This document shows positions 1-10,918 of a DNA stretch of 64,000 bases, piece after piece. The position numbers and the translations under genes are program-made. This stretch comes from Amoebidium appalachense (taxonomy: Eukaryota; Ichthyosporea), in assembly GCA_963693365.1 (NCBI GenBank), contig CAVNZM010000014.1:2666001-2730000 (forward strand). Reading direction: 5' to 3'. Every line of letters begins with the position of its first letter. Positions within the stretch are counted from its first letter, which is position 1. The notes below the pieces were generated by a model. That model was not told where the DNA came from, searched no databases, and saw only the letters and a program-made list of their open reading frames with translations.

Positions 1-1
1 A

Positions 2-2494
2 TCCCAGCTTAAGTCACAGTGGGGTAGAGTTGATGTATGTGTATGCTATGCTACGAAACACCCTATATATATGCGCCTATTAGAATCTGCACAAGCCAGG
101 CCAGATTCACATCTCGTACTAGATACATGCACTAACTTTATTGTTGATGATTTGATAGATCTCGGTGATTATGCTGGCGGTGGTAGGAAGGAATATCCCG
201 ATGCTCTCTTGTTACCAAACACCACTCCCGCTAGACTAGGTGAACCCCTGTCTCAAAAGGAAAGCTTGCGCCGGCTTGCTAGTATGAATCGATTTGGCCC
301 CCCTGCTCGTATTATTGGTGATACCACTGGAGACCCCCTCATAGACTCTGATAAGTATTTCTCGGAACTGTTTAAAGATAGGACCCCCGCTCAGAAACCT
401 ATTGTGTGGCCTGTAGACCCATCTATCCCCATAGAATCGATCCTCCCCTTTTTCAGTCCCGATGCCATATGGTCTGTGATATCTAGTTATAGCTCTAGTA
501 AGTCTTGTGGACCTGATGGACTCCCTGCTGGGTTTCTTAAAATCCTTGTTCCCTCCTACCCACAAAAGGAAAGTGATCGTGCTATTAAACCTGATCTTAC
601 TATCATGTTAAGCTCTCTCTTTTCTTGGTGTGTTAAATGTGGACATGTCCCGTCATCTTGGTTAGATACCTTAGTGATCCCCATAGTTAAGAAGGACTCT
701 GAGGGCCCCATATCATCCTTTCGCCCCATTACACTAACCCAGGTTGTTCGTAGATTCTTTGAAGCTTGCTTACTTAGGTTATTTGCACATCACCCTAGGT
801 TTCAATCTATTCTTCACATACACCCATGCCAATCCGCTTTTCGTAAAAACAATTCATGTTATGTTCAAATAATGGCACTGCACGATTCTATGCAAGTTGG
901 TGCACAATATGTTGGCTTTATTGATTGGAAAACTGCTTACGATTCTGTCTCCCCTGGTCTCCTATGGGAAAAGCTTGCTGCACGGGGTGTACCACACTGC
1001 ATTGGTGTTCTGTTAGAAGCACTCTTGTCTCAAACCTATGGTAGAGCTGTGGTTAATGGGCATCTTTCATATGGTTTTGCTCGTACTAGAGGTCTCTTGC
1101 AGGGTTCATTGCTTAGCCCCTTTTTGTTTAACCTATTTATAGATGATTTGGCTGTCAAGATTTACGCCGAAAACGATGACCCTATTAATAACTTTCCGCC
1201 TGCACTTCTCTATGCTGATGATCTGTCCCTCCTTGCCCGTACCCCTAGACGCCTGCAAAGATTGTTCGATGTAGTGTCAGAGTGGTGCAAGGCAAACCTT
1301 ATGATCCTTAACATAGACAAATGTGGTGTTCTTGTACCTGATATAGCTAACAATTTACACACATTTACATTATCATCTAAACCTGTACCTATAGTTCCAG
1401 AATACAAATATCTTGGTGTTCCGGTTGATTCTGTTGGTGTTATGTTTCCCCATATGGTCGAAAAGAGGGTAGAGTTGGCTCGTAAGCGGTTAGCTTTCTT
1501 CTCGGCTAATATTTTTAAAGACACACCCCTCCATCCTTCTATTAGACTTACATTTATTCGCACTTTTGTCTTCCCGGCATGTGAATATGGTTTACCCCTT
1601 CTCGCCGCTTGGATCAAGAAAGAGAGAACTAGAGCGCTTAAACCCTTGGCAAATTTCCTTGAAGCAGAAGTTGCCTCCTTTCTATCTAACAACTGTTGTA
1701 AACCTGGGCCTGTAACGCTCTCGATATATGGTCTGGTCCCAATAGCTGCTAGAGTATCCTATCTCGCGCTGAAATTCAATAAGCACATAAGCCGCTTAAA
1801 GAAGTATTTGCCCTCCCACCCTCTCTTCTCTATCCGACCTGTCCCCTCCTCACCTCTCCCCTCTTTCCTCCCCTCTCTCTCCCCTTCTCCCCTGGGCACA
1901 AATACAAATAAACCCCGCAATAGTGTGTGTGTGATTTTGGACTGCCACTTACTTATTAAACATGTACACAATCACAAGATAATCACGCAATATAACAAAT
2001 GGAAAAAGATACCACACGACACTAGACCCGATGAAAGCATACACCTTGAAAAACTAAGCCTTATGTCTCGTTTTATATATACTGACCGCCTCAACCATAT
2101 TGCCAAATATGGCACTCGCAAGTGTATAACACCTAAATACATATTACCTTCCTGTAGAACTGGTCTTTCTCTAGCTGATGGTATTATTGATCAATTACCA
2201 CGCTTTTACTGTACACGTGCTATACAGTGGAGATCTAATAAGTATAAGGTGGCATCATTTGCATGCCCAAACAACACACACACACACCAGTTTAACCGGT
2301 CATGTATCGCCAAATGTAGTTTGATAGACCACATAATACCGCAACACACACACGTCACATTCACAACAGACACCCAGAAAGATAGCCTACCTGTAAATTA
2401 CAACATCCTTGATTTTATACTAAACACGCGTAACTACGACCTGTTTATTAGATGTATTGATTGGCTTGAGAAACACATCACTACAAAATTATAG
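2..2494 (+). CDS. Non-LTR (LINE-like) retrotransposon reverse transcriptase, 5' partial
   Basis: The reading frame is open from the left window edge to a TAG at 2,492-2,494; the first ATG is at 71, but the frame continues upstream of it, so the 5' end (normally an endonuclease domain) lies outside. Counting from that ATG, the reverse-transcriptase blocks are in order: GPDGLP near residue 147, FRPITL near 217, the first catalytic block FIDWKTAYDSV with its Asp near 285, GLLQGSLLSPFLFNLFIDDL near 350-370, the YADD catalytic motif at 381-384, and YKYLGVPV near 450. This block order is that of LINE reverse transcriptases. The C-terminal third has scattered Cys/His (CIAKCSLIDH) that may be a degenerate zinc knuckle. 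No RNase H or integrase is visible. The frame is uninterrupted, so the copy could be recent. It is followed by (CA)n and poly-A, as expected for a LINE 3' end. Confidence 0.9.
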   Translation, partial: SQLKSQWGRVDVCVCYATKHPIYMRLLESAQARPDSHLVLDTCTNFIVDDLIDLGDYAGGGRKEYPDALLLPNTTPARLGEPLSQKESLRRLASMNRFGPPARIIGDTTGDPLIDSDKYFSELFKDRTPAQKPIVWPVDPSIPIESILPFFSPDAIWSVISSYSSSKSCGPDGLPAGFLKILVPSYPQKESDRAIKPDLTIMLSSLFSWCVKCGHVPSSWLDTLVIPIVKKDSEGPISSFRPITLTQVVRRFFEACLLRLFAHHPRFQSILHIHPCQSAFRKNNSCYVQIMALHDSMQVGAQYVGFIDWKTAYDSVSPGLLWEKLAARGVPHCIGVLLEALLSQTYGRAVVNGHLSYGFARTRGLLQGSLLSPFLFNLFIDDLAVKIYAENDDPINNFPPALLYADDLSLLARTPRRLQRLFDVVSEWCKANLMILNIDKCGVLVPDIANNLHTFTLSSKPVPIVPEYKYLGVPVDSVGVMFPHMVEKRVELARKRLAFFSANIFKDTPLHPSIRLTFIRTFVFPACEYGLPLLAAWIKKERTRALKPLANFLEAEVASFLSNNCCKPGPVTLSIYGLVPIAARVSYLALKFNKHISRLKKYLPSHPLFSIRPVPSSPLPSFLPSLSPSPLGTNTNKPRNSVCVILDCHLLIKHVHNHKIITQYNKWKKIPHDTRPDESIHLEKLSLMSRFIYTDRLNHIAKYGTRKCITPKYILPSCRTGLSLADGIIDQLPRFYCTRAIQWRSNKYKVASFACPNNTHTHQFNRSCIAKCSLIDHIIPQHTHVTFTTDTQKDSLPVNYNILDFILNTRNYDLFIRCIDWLEKHITTKL

Positions 2495-2498
2495 CGCA

Positions 2499-2568
<70 letters not shown>
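2499..2568. repeat. (CA)n microsatellite in LINE 3' UTR
   Basis: About 30 CA dinucleotides start a few bases after the reverse-transcriptase stop codon. Confidence 0.95.
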
Positions 2569-2569
<1 letters not shown>

Positions 2570-2601
2570 CCAGCTGATACCGAGTGTCCCGAGGGGAGCC
2601 C

Positions 2602-2604
<3 letters not shown>

Positions 2605-2650
<46 letters not shown>
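2605..2650 (+). other. Poly-A tail at LINE 3' end
   Basis: About 44 uninterrupted A residues lie 110 bases after the reverse-transcriptase stop, on the same strand. This fits the 3' terminus of an element inserted by target-primed reverse transcription. The sequence after it does not continue the LINE. No target-site duplication can be tested because the 5' end is outside the window. Confidence 0.65.
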
Positions 2651-2651
<1 letters not shown>

Positions 2652-2743
2652 GGGGAACCCCAACTAATTGATTTCTCCTTGTAGTCTTTATGGTGTCTCG
2701 TAGAGAAAGTAAACCCTGATATATAGTCACCACCCGACATCTA

Positions 2744-3008
2744 TGTACGTGATCATGATATACCGCTGAGGGGATATTCCGAGCAAACCCCCCCCCCCAT
2801 ACCTGAGACTGGTTCTCTTTGCCTCGAGTAAACAGCGTAAACCCCTCAGTCTCTCGCTGGCGCTCTCTCGTTCAGGTCTGATCCTTTCTTGTTACACGTG
2901 TCGTAGCTCTTCGACGCGTCCGACAATACAGGCTCACCCACGTTATCACGAGGTCAGTGTCTCTTTGCCTGTCTTGTCTCCTTTCCGTGCCTGGAGCACG
3001 TTGACACA
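2744..3008 (+). repeat. Putative 5' LTR (R-U5 part certain from 2,845)
   Basis: The repeat with the downstream copy is certain for 2,845-3,008. The start at TGTACG (2,744) is inferred from length agreement with the other copy and the TG...CA convention. Confidence 0.55.
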
Positions 3009-3018
3009 TGGTAGCAGA
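3009..3018 (+). promoter_or_regulatory. Primer-binding-site-like motif
   Basis: TGGTAGCAGA follows directly after the CA terminus of the upstream repeat. Initiator-tRNA-Met primer sites of many LTR retroelements have the form TGGTATCAGA, differing here at one position. The placement is what makes it credible. Confidence 0.5.
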
Positions 3019-4337
3019 AAAGGTTCTTTCCTTAGCGCCCTGAGAGCCCCTACCGTCACGTTTTCCACTTGTGCCTCTGCTCTGCCAAAAAAAAAAAAAA
3101 AACTCTTTATTTTTTATTTTTTTTACTTTTTTCTTCCTTAGCAACCTACCGGCAGACCTTTAGGTTACTTCTTGTGTGTTTTCTTATGTCTCACCGCTGT
3201 TCTTTCCTGCCAAGTTGCCTTGCTGAAGAAGACTTGACTGTTCTTTCGTTTTTGGCTGTTTTTACGTTTTTTCGTTTTTTTCACCCCATCCGAAGCATCT
3301 TCCTTTTCCATTGGCTAATTTCCGAATCCACCTGCCAACGCCCTTTACTTTCGTTTGCGGTATAGTTTCCTGGCCCCCTGTTGCTACTTTCCTGCTTGAC
3401 TTAGTACAAACATCCTTGCCTTTACGTTTTTGGCCTGTTTTACGTTTTCCACTTTTGCCTTCACATCCTTAGCATCTTGCCTTCCCATTGGCTGCCTTGT
3501 TGCCCTAACTTCACACTAGCTTTACCTGTATACCGCTGTATGCTGTTTTTGCAAAAAACACACAACCCAATGCACACGAAATTCTGCTGTCAAACAGACC
3601 ATGATACAATTGCTATACCAACTGCTGTCTACTTTTTGCCTACACAACGAAGCATTGCCTCGCTGAAGGTCATACACACAGCACAGCCACAATAAATATT
3701 ATGCTTGCAAGCGGCAAGTTGCTTTAGTTTTCCGCCGCCGATGCTAAAATTAGTCCGACCGTACGTTTTTTTTTGTTTTTTTTTTTTTTGCCAAAACATC
3801 GTCTGCTAGCACCTTTATACCACCCATACTTGCACTTGGCCGCTGTCGCCACCCTTTACACGCTTGCTGATATATGGCCGCTGTCGCCATTAACACACAC
3901 TGCTGTGTTGCCGTTGCTGATGCTTGGCCGCTGCTGCCACACATACACTTTGCCTTTGCTTCTCTTGGCCGCCGTTGCCACACGCTTGCGATCACACTAG
4001 GCCACTGTTGCCACACTCCTGCTTTCACGCTTGACACACTCTAGCCTTTGACCGCTGTGTCACACAAAGCCTTTGTTTTGCACTTGCCCGGTTTTGCTCT
4101 CATTCCCTTTTGGCCACCGATGCCCCCCCACGGGCAAGCTGCCGTTACCCTAACCCGATAGACTTCGAAAAAAAAAAAAAATTAAAAAAAAAAAAAAAAA
4201 AATCTGGTTTATGCATTCGAGCTGCTAGCAATCGAAACGACTCACTTCCCCACGACTCACTGCCTCACTACGTACCAAAAATCACTTTGACTTACACTGC
4301 AATACCACACCCACGTTATCACGAGACCCACACTACC

Positions 4338-5160
4338 ATGGCTAATCCCAACGCTTTGAACAATGCCATTATGGCCCTGCCTGCTGAGCTCCATGCCGCC
4401 CCGCAGCAGCAGGAACCTGTCCTTGTTGCCATGGATCCACAGCCCCAATTGTTTGCCGCTGGCAATGCCGCCCCCGTGCCCCACGTTGGTGGTGCCGGCC
4501 CCGTGCCCCAAGTTGGTGGTGCTGCCCCCGTGCCCCCTGTTGCTGGTGCTGCCCCCGTGCTCCCCGTTGCTGGTGGTGCTGCTGCTGTTCCTGGTGGCGT
4601 CCCGGCCGCTGCCCCTGCTCAGGGTGCGGGCCAGCCTGCCGCCCACATGGCCGCTGTGGTCCCTGCCGAGCATCAACAGCACGCTGCTGCTGCCGCTGGT
4701 CACGCCGTCGCACAACCGGTGATGCAACCCATTGCCTTCCTCCAGCAGGGTGATGCTAACCTGGCTGCCGCTCTCGCCATTGCCCACCGTGACCAACAGC
4801 TGCGTAACCCGCGCGCCGAGATTCTCAAGACTTGCCCAAGCACAGGCCGAAGCTGTGCGCATAGAAGCCGCCGCGTATGCTCAACCCCTTGACGAGCCCG
4901 ATCTACCGGAAGACACACAATTCCGCCCTGCCACCCCTCCACCTATGCCTCCACCCCCGCCTCCGCCCTCATCCCCAACCCGCACGCCACCACCTACCCC
5001 GCCCCGTACACGAAAGCGACACCGCCGGACCGAGAGATCACCATCACCGCCTCCCGCCCCGCCACCACCATCCTGGCAGGCACCCGACGGCCACATAAAT
5101 GCGCCATACCAATTCACCTGGCTTGCACCAGGTAGAGCCCGAGCCCCCACACAATGGTGA
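4338..5160 (+). pseudogene. Gag/ORF1-like frame interrupted by a +1 frameshift
   Basis: The frame starts at ATG 4,338 in an ACCATGG context. The first part is rich in Ala, Pro, Gly and Val, with short repeats around Pro-Val-Pro and Gly-Gly-Ala, then a Gln/Ala segment. Near 4,820-4,830 the frame leaves its natural continuation, and the next frame carries on as an Ala/Glu helix, a long Pro-rich stretch and a basic tail (RTRKRHRRTERS) ending at TGA 5,158-5,160. The helix reads smoothly only if one base is skipped, so this is either a disabling indel or a +1 programmed shift. The basic Pro-rich C-terminus suits an RNA-binding structural protein. No zinc knuckle is seen. Homology to a named gag family was not recognised. 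Confidence 0.45.
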
Positions 5161-5290
5161 CCACTACTACCTCCACAAAGACAGACACACCGGCCAGTCG
5201 ATCTGGCTACTACAAAAGTACCAGTGACCGCCTGGACTAAGTTAACTTACCACAAAACTGATACCTCGTGACCGGATGCCGCTGAGTAAG

Positions 5291-5308
5291 GTAAAACACA
5301 CACACACG

Positions 5309-5362
<54 letters not shown>
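5291..5362. repeat. (CA)n microsatellite
   Basis: A CA array with a few substitutions, continuing more loosely to about 5,420. Confidence 0.9.
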
Positions 5363-5364
<2 letters not shown>

Positions 5365-5809
5365 GCACATGTACACGCACACTGCCACACACACGCACAC
5401 AGGCACACACACTGGCACATACCGCACACCACATGCACCCGCACTCTTGACGCATGCACTCAGTCGCACGTGCCCTTTAGATCTAGACTTAGTGTGTGTA
5501 TAGCCGCAGCAAAAAAAATGTATATTTAAAATGGCATGTAATGTATATGATGGGCCATTATAGGGCGTCCCCTGCTGTGCAGTGTCCTATATTGGAAATG
5601 GCTGATGGATTTTGGGACTTTGCCACAGCCACGCGCGACACTCCCCATCGGTGTCTCTTAGCAACCCGCTGGCCGGGCGATAGCTTTCTCACCTCTCTGC
5701 TTACCTATTCTTTTCGTTGTCTCTAGGTAGCTCTGCCTACTGTTTTTGCTTTTGCTTACCCTTGTCTCTTCTGCATGAGCTCGGGGCGAGCTCACCGCCG
5801 CCCGGGGGA

Positions 5810-6072
5810 TGTATGAGCGAGATATCCCTTGGATAGTCGGGCCTATAGACCCCCCTCTCTGATAGACCCCCCTGGCATGCCCCTAGCCTGCCGCACGCAT
5901 CATGCCAGCTCAGTCTCTCGCTGGCGCTCTCTCGTTCAGGTCTGATCCTTTCTTGTTACACGTGTCGTAGCTCTTCCACGCGTCCGACAATACAGGCTCA
6001 CCCACGTTATCACGAGGTCAGTGTCTCTTTGCCTGTCTTGTCTCCTTTCCGTGCCTGGAGCACGTTGACACA
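5810..6072 (+). repeat. Putative 3' LTR (R-U5 part certain from 5,909)
   Basis: It begins TGTATG after a CCCGGGGGA purine-rich tract and ends GACACA. From 5,909 on it matches the upstream repeat with one mismatch; before that it does not. Confidence 0.55.
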
Positions 6073-6786
6073 ATTGTTCCATTTCAGTGTTCTGATTGGA
6101 GCCCCGAGTCGCCATATATAGTTCGTTGCGGAGTGCGGGGCTGCGGGCACTGCGGATCCGAGAGTTTCCCGGGGCTGACTCTGTGTTGGCCGGACATTAC
6201 GGCGGACAAACCTCGTGACAAGGATTGGTACTGTGAGCATACAATATTATATTAGTAATGGTTGCGGTATATATGTGTGGATGTGGTTTAGCCCAATTAA
6301 TGTTGGCTTATAATGACCTCATCAATGATACAAACGACTATATTCACACGTAGTACCTGCTGCGCCTGCCACATGTACTCCATTCTCGATCCGAGCTCGA
6401 ACTCTCTCACGTTGTAGATTGCATGTTTGCATGTGCACATTGTTCTGGTGGCGTTCCAGCATAGAGGCGATAGTGCGGTCATGGCGGTGGGAAAAACCCA
6501 CCATACAGAGATTGGAGAAAAAAGAGCCACTCAAAACGAGCAGCTGGACCAGCTGCAGGCTCAGTTTAGTATGTAAGGGCAGGCAGGGGCTGCTGAAAAC
6601 AGACACCACTCCATGGGGTTCGGGTTCACGTTGAAAGGGCCAGTGAAGGGGCCTAGGCGAGGGAGGAAGGGGAGGGAATTAATGAATAAATATATGCAGA
6701 AATAAACGTTGATGTTGTCCGAAGTTAAAACGATGGGTTGGCAGCATGTGCACATGAGTTGATGCCAGGATCCTCGAGGGGAGGTG

Positions 6787-7013
<227 letters not shown>

Positions 7014-7399
7014 TGAGTGTGTGAAAGAGAGAGAGAAGAGAGAGAGGGAGGGAGAGTGAGAGAGGGAGGGAGAGAGAATAAAATGTGCTTCTGGTAATTT
7101 TGGATCTGTGACTTGTGCCTCGCTGTCTATGTCGCTAGTGTTTGAATCTGGCTCACGGATCAAGATTGTGCTTGAGTGTGCCCACGCGTGTGCGTGCGCG
7201 TACATGTACATGTGCAGTGTGTGTGTGCGCGTGTATTGGTGTGTGTGCACACGACCAACATGGAGAGCGTGTGCACGCACCCGCACGTACAAGGTTGAAT
7301 GTTGAAATCCCTTATTTTTTCTTTCTTTTTTTTAGGGGAGGGGGGGGGAGAGAGAGAGAGAGGGGGGGGGGGGGGGGGGGGGGGGGAGGGTGAGAGGGT

Positions 7400-7541
7400 C
7401 AAACCATGCATTACAGATTACGAATTCGAAGTACACATTCACGACAGACAACACAATGCTGATTTTGCCAAAGCACACACAAAACTCGGAATATGCATCA
7501 TAATCATGAGTAGTGCTTATCCTCAGGGGCCCATGTCATCC
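7400..7541 (+). repeat. Dispersed element R, copy 1
   Basis: Contains the core GAAGTACACATTCACGAC, the AACACAATGC block and the CATCCTCAG-like end shared with about 22 other copies in the window. It follows a long G tract. Confidence 0.7.
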
Positions 7542-7841
7542 AATGAAGGTGCGGTGGGGGGGGGGGGGGGGATGTATTAGAGGATTGAAATTTCTATAAT
7601 GACTTTATTTATTTTCTCTTCACAATAGAGGCAAGCGAGATATCAAACTACGCCAGCCTTCTAACTTCGACCGGAATAACCTGAAATAAATAAGGGGTTT
7701 ACGCTTTTTATTCGAAATAAATAAATCTATCTAAGCCATTTTTGAATTTGAAATCGGGGGTGGGAAGTATTGAGGTCCCCCCTGATGGTGCCCCCCCCCC
7801 CCCCCCCCCCCGCTCCCTGCGGCCTGGAGCTCGAGGGGGTG

Positions 7842-7875
<34 letters not shown>

Positions 7876-8864
7876 CGGGGAGTCCGACGTGAGCCTTCCT
7901 GCCGGTCACGGCTGCGTAACCCCCTCTTAATGTTTCTGGGAGGCTCGCCTCCCTCCCTCCCCCCTCCCCCCCTCATCCACCGCCATCACCAACATTTTGT
8001 GCTAAGTAGTCTTCTTTAGCCTCGAATTTTGGCTAGGGCAGATCTATCATGCACAACATGTCACTGGGACGGTGTGTGTCTGGAATTTTTGTGCCATGTA
8101 GACGTGCTACTGCCAGTGGGACCGTGTGTGTATGTGTCCGTAAGGTGGGTGGGCATTCGAACCTGTGCTAATCACTGTAGTGGCCTGACAGGGTGTGAGT
8201 AAACGCCGTGCAACATGTGCAAGCTGCGTGGACACAATGCGCTTAGCATGTGCAAAATAAGATGGTGCATTTCACGTGTGTGCCAGAGAAGAGGGTGTGT
8301 GCACACGTGTGGGTGTCACGGTGCACGTGCATGTGCGTTTCAGCGCATGTTTGTCTGTGTGTGTGTTTGTGTGCATGTGTGTGCGCGTGTTGTGTGAGTG
8401 CATGTGTCAGTGGTTGAGAGTCTTTCAAAATTCTCTAGCACAAAATCGCACGCATGTGCCTTCCGTGGCATGTGTGTTTGCATTGCCATAGCCATGATGT
8501 GTGTGTTTGTGTGTTTCTGTAGTTGTTGCAATTGATGCATAAATGATGCCGCACGATGCATGAATGAAGTTGCGCCAAAGGATAAGCGGAAGCAGTTAGA
8601 GAGAAAAAAAGGGATTCAGAAAATATGTCGCGTGTTTGCGCGTGCATCATGATGTTTGTGTGCCACCATAGGGATTAGCATATATTTAATACCCTGCGGC
8701 AGTCTGTGAGCGTATTGGTCCAGGAGTCTAGCGTGCGTGTATGTGTATGTGTGCGAAAAAATCAGTGGTGATGAGCCACAAGTTATTGAGGTCTCGGTAT
8801 CAGCTTGAGATCTATTTAAAAAGGGGTGTAGAGAGGGGAGGCCCCAAAGGGTCCGCAACGATTC

Positions 8865-8895
<31 letters not shown>

Positions 8896-9285
8896 AATGC
8901 CTAGTCGCTAGTAAGCAGGTCATATTGACTCAGAGCCTGATAACTGATACCATTAAACTTAGTATGAGTGGATTTAGAGAAGGTGCCAATGCCATCATGT
9001 TTTCAAGTTGCGTATATCCAATACATAGTAATTTATTAGTCATTTTTGGATAGCCCCCCCCCCCCTCGCCCCCTGGGTGGTAGATCCCCCCCCCCCTCCC
9101 CCCAGCCAGCGGAGGGGTGGTGGGTTTCCCAAACTTACTACTACCCCTTCCCGTGTCAAAATCAAAAAAGCCTAAGTGTTTACGAGAAAAATGCTCTGCA
9201 CGAACTTTGAAAGTGGCACAAACACTTATGAAAACAAAGGTTACAGCGCCAAAACTGTTGTGAAAGCAAGTTTTATCCTCCTCCT

Positions 9286-9316
<31 letters not shown>

Positions 9317-9366
9317 CCCCCCCAAACACACAGGCACACAACCATTCAATTCCCTTAACAGGGGGG

Positions 9367-9472
9367 GAAATTCACTCTTAGACTAGTATATTCAGTGACT
9401 ATCCAAAACAACTCATCACTGCCAGGGTCCCCTCCAGCAGCAGTCTGAACATTGGGTGTTCCCGGAACATTG
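9367..9472 (-). pseudogene. Relic copy of sorting-nexin exon with its intron flank
   Basis: The minus strand encodes FREHPMFRLLLEGT, identical to the last part of the nexin exon at 26,947-27,086, with synonymous differences. Similarity runs on into the adjacent intron (GTGACTATCC against CGACTGTCC and the sequence beyond), so this is a DNA-level copy and not a retrocopy. The splice donor is spoiled: GTGATGAG stands in place of GTGAGT. No neighbouring nexin exons were found. Confidence 0.8.
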
Positions 9473-9504
9473 CAACCTCAGAAATAACAGAGCACTTGGA
9501 CTAG

Positions 9505-9965
9505 TACTGTGAAGGCCAATCACTATCGGCAGAATTAACATGCTCTGAGCAGAATTATTCTGCAACAAGTAGTTATTCTGCAACTTTGAAACCAGATTCT
9601 CCTGCAGAAGCCGAATTATCAGTGCTCTCGGAGCAAAATTAATCTGTCAAGTGAGCAGAGCCATTCTGCGGTTAGCGGATTGATTCTGCTTTCGACTGGG
9701 TGGCGGAATCACTGAAGCTTCTCCAACCATTGCCGTGAAGGTTTGCAGAATAACTCTGCTTAAACTTAACTCTGCTTAAACTTGCCGTTTTGAATGAATT
9801 CTGCTTTTAGCAGAATAATTCTGCTTTTGAATTTGCAGATTAACTCCGCTTTTACATATTGTATTCGGTGTTTATCAAATTAATTCTGCCTTTAGTAGAA
9901 TGATTCTGCAAGATAGCAGAATAAAGCTTTTCTCGGAATAGTCATTCTTTTTCGGAATAATTCTG
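9505..9965. repeat. Degenerate palindromic minisatellite (GCAGAATAATTCTGC)
   Basis: More than ten copies or half-copies of GCAGAATAATTCTGC, often followed by TTTT and separated by 15-35 bases. Each full unit is self-complementary. Confidence 0.8.
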
Positions 9966-10293
9966 CTCGCCAATGACGGAAAGGTACCCGGTTGTTTGTG
10001 TAAGAAAAGCTTGTCAGCGACTGAGTTCGGCGAATGATGTTCTGCAGGACCACACTGGGCACTGCGGGTGCAGGACTATATCCAGTGATTACTGAGTGAC
10101 TTTCGAAATATCAGGCACTACCGGGGGTATGCTGTGAGTTTAAGTCTATGGTACACGGCATTAGTAACTAGTATATGGTGTGTAGGGTGTTAAGTAATGA
10201 CCCAACCGTTAACGTTCTACGTGTACATATGCTCAACTTAGTGAAAACAGTTGTGTAAGCGTGCGTATATATTCCACGGTTGTTAAACCGTCG

Positions 10294-10327
10294 TCGATCC
10301 CCCCCCCCCCCCCCCCCCCCCTCCCCC
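10294..10327. repeat. (C)n tract
   Basis: About 30 consecutive C followed by C-rich DNA to 10,350. Confidence 0.9.
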
Positions 10328-10454
10328 TCCCCCCCTCCCCCCCCCTCTCCACCACCCCCACACTACATGCGTACACACCCTCCCGCCCACCAACCCAGCC
10401 TATCCCCCTTGTGTGCGTATGGCACGTGTGTGCCTGTATGAGTGCATGCAGCGT

Positions 10455-10577
10455 GTGTGTGTACAGTGAGTGTGTGTGTGTGTGTGTGTGTGTTTGTGTT
10501 TGTGTTTGTGTTTGTGTGTGTGTTTGTGTGTTTGTGTGTGTATGTGTGCGTGTGTTTGTGTGTGTGCGTGTATGTGT

Positions 10578-10629
<52 letters not shown>

Positions 10630-10824
10630 GTGTGTGTGTGTGTGTTTGTGTGTGTGTGTGCGTATGTGTGTGTTCCCGCGCATGTGTGACTGTGTGTACA
10701 TGTGTACTCGTTTTTGTATGCATGCGATCATTGATCAGCGTGTGTGCCAGTTTGTGTGCATGCACATGTGTGGGTGCGTCAGGTGCGTGTGTGTGTGTGT
10801 GCGTATGTGTGTGTTTGTGCCACG

Positions 10825-10909
<85 letters not shown>

Positions 10910-10918
10910 TGTGTGTGT
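10455..10918. repeat. Long (GT)n/(GTTT) array
   Basis: GT dinucleotides interrupted by TTTGTG variants, with pure stretches at 10,580-10,627 and 10,827-10,908. Confidence 0.95.

Larger units (their letters stand above)
2744..6072 (+). mobile_element. Short LTR-retroelement-like unit with gag-like frame and no pol
   Basis: Two 164-bp segments, 2,845-3,008 and 5,909-6,072, are identical except for one base and both end in GACACA. If the repeats start at the nearest upstream TG (2,744 and 5,810) they are 265 and 263 bp long. The base after the first copy begins a primer-binding-site-like motif, and the second copy is preceded by a short G-rich tract resembling a polypurine tract. The interior (2.8 kb) holds one gag-like frame and no reverse transcriptase, integrase or protease, so the unit would be non-autonomous. 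The upstream 100 bp of the two presumed LTRs (U3) are very different, which is odd for an LTR pair. An alternative reading is a tandemly repeated LINE leader. Confidence 0.55.
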
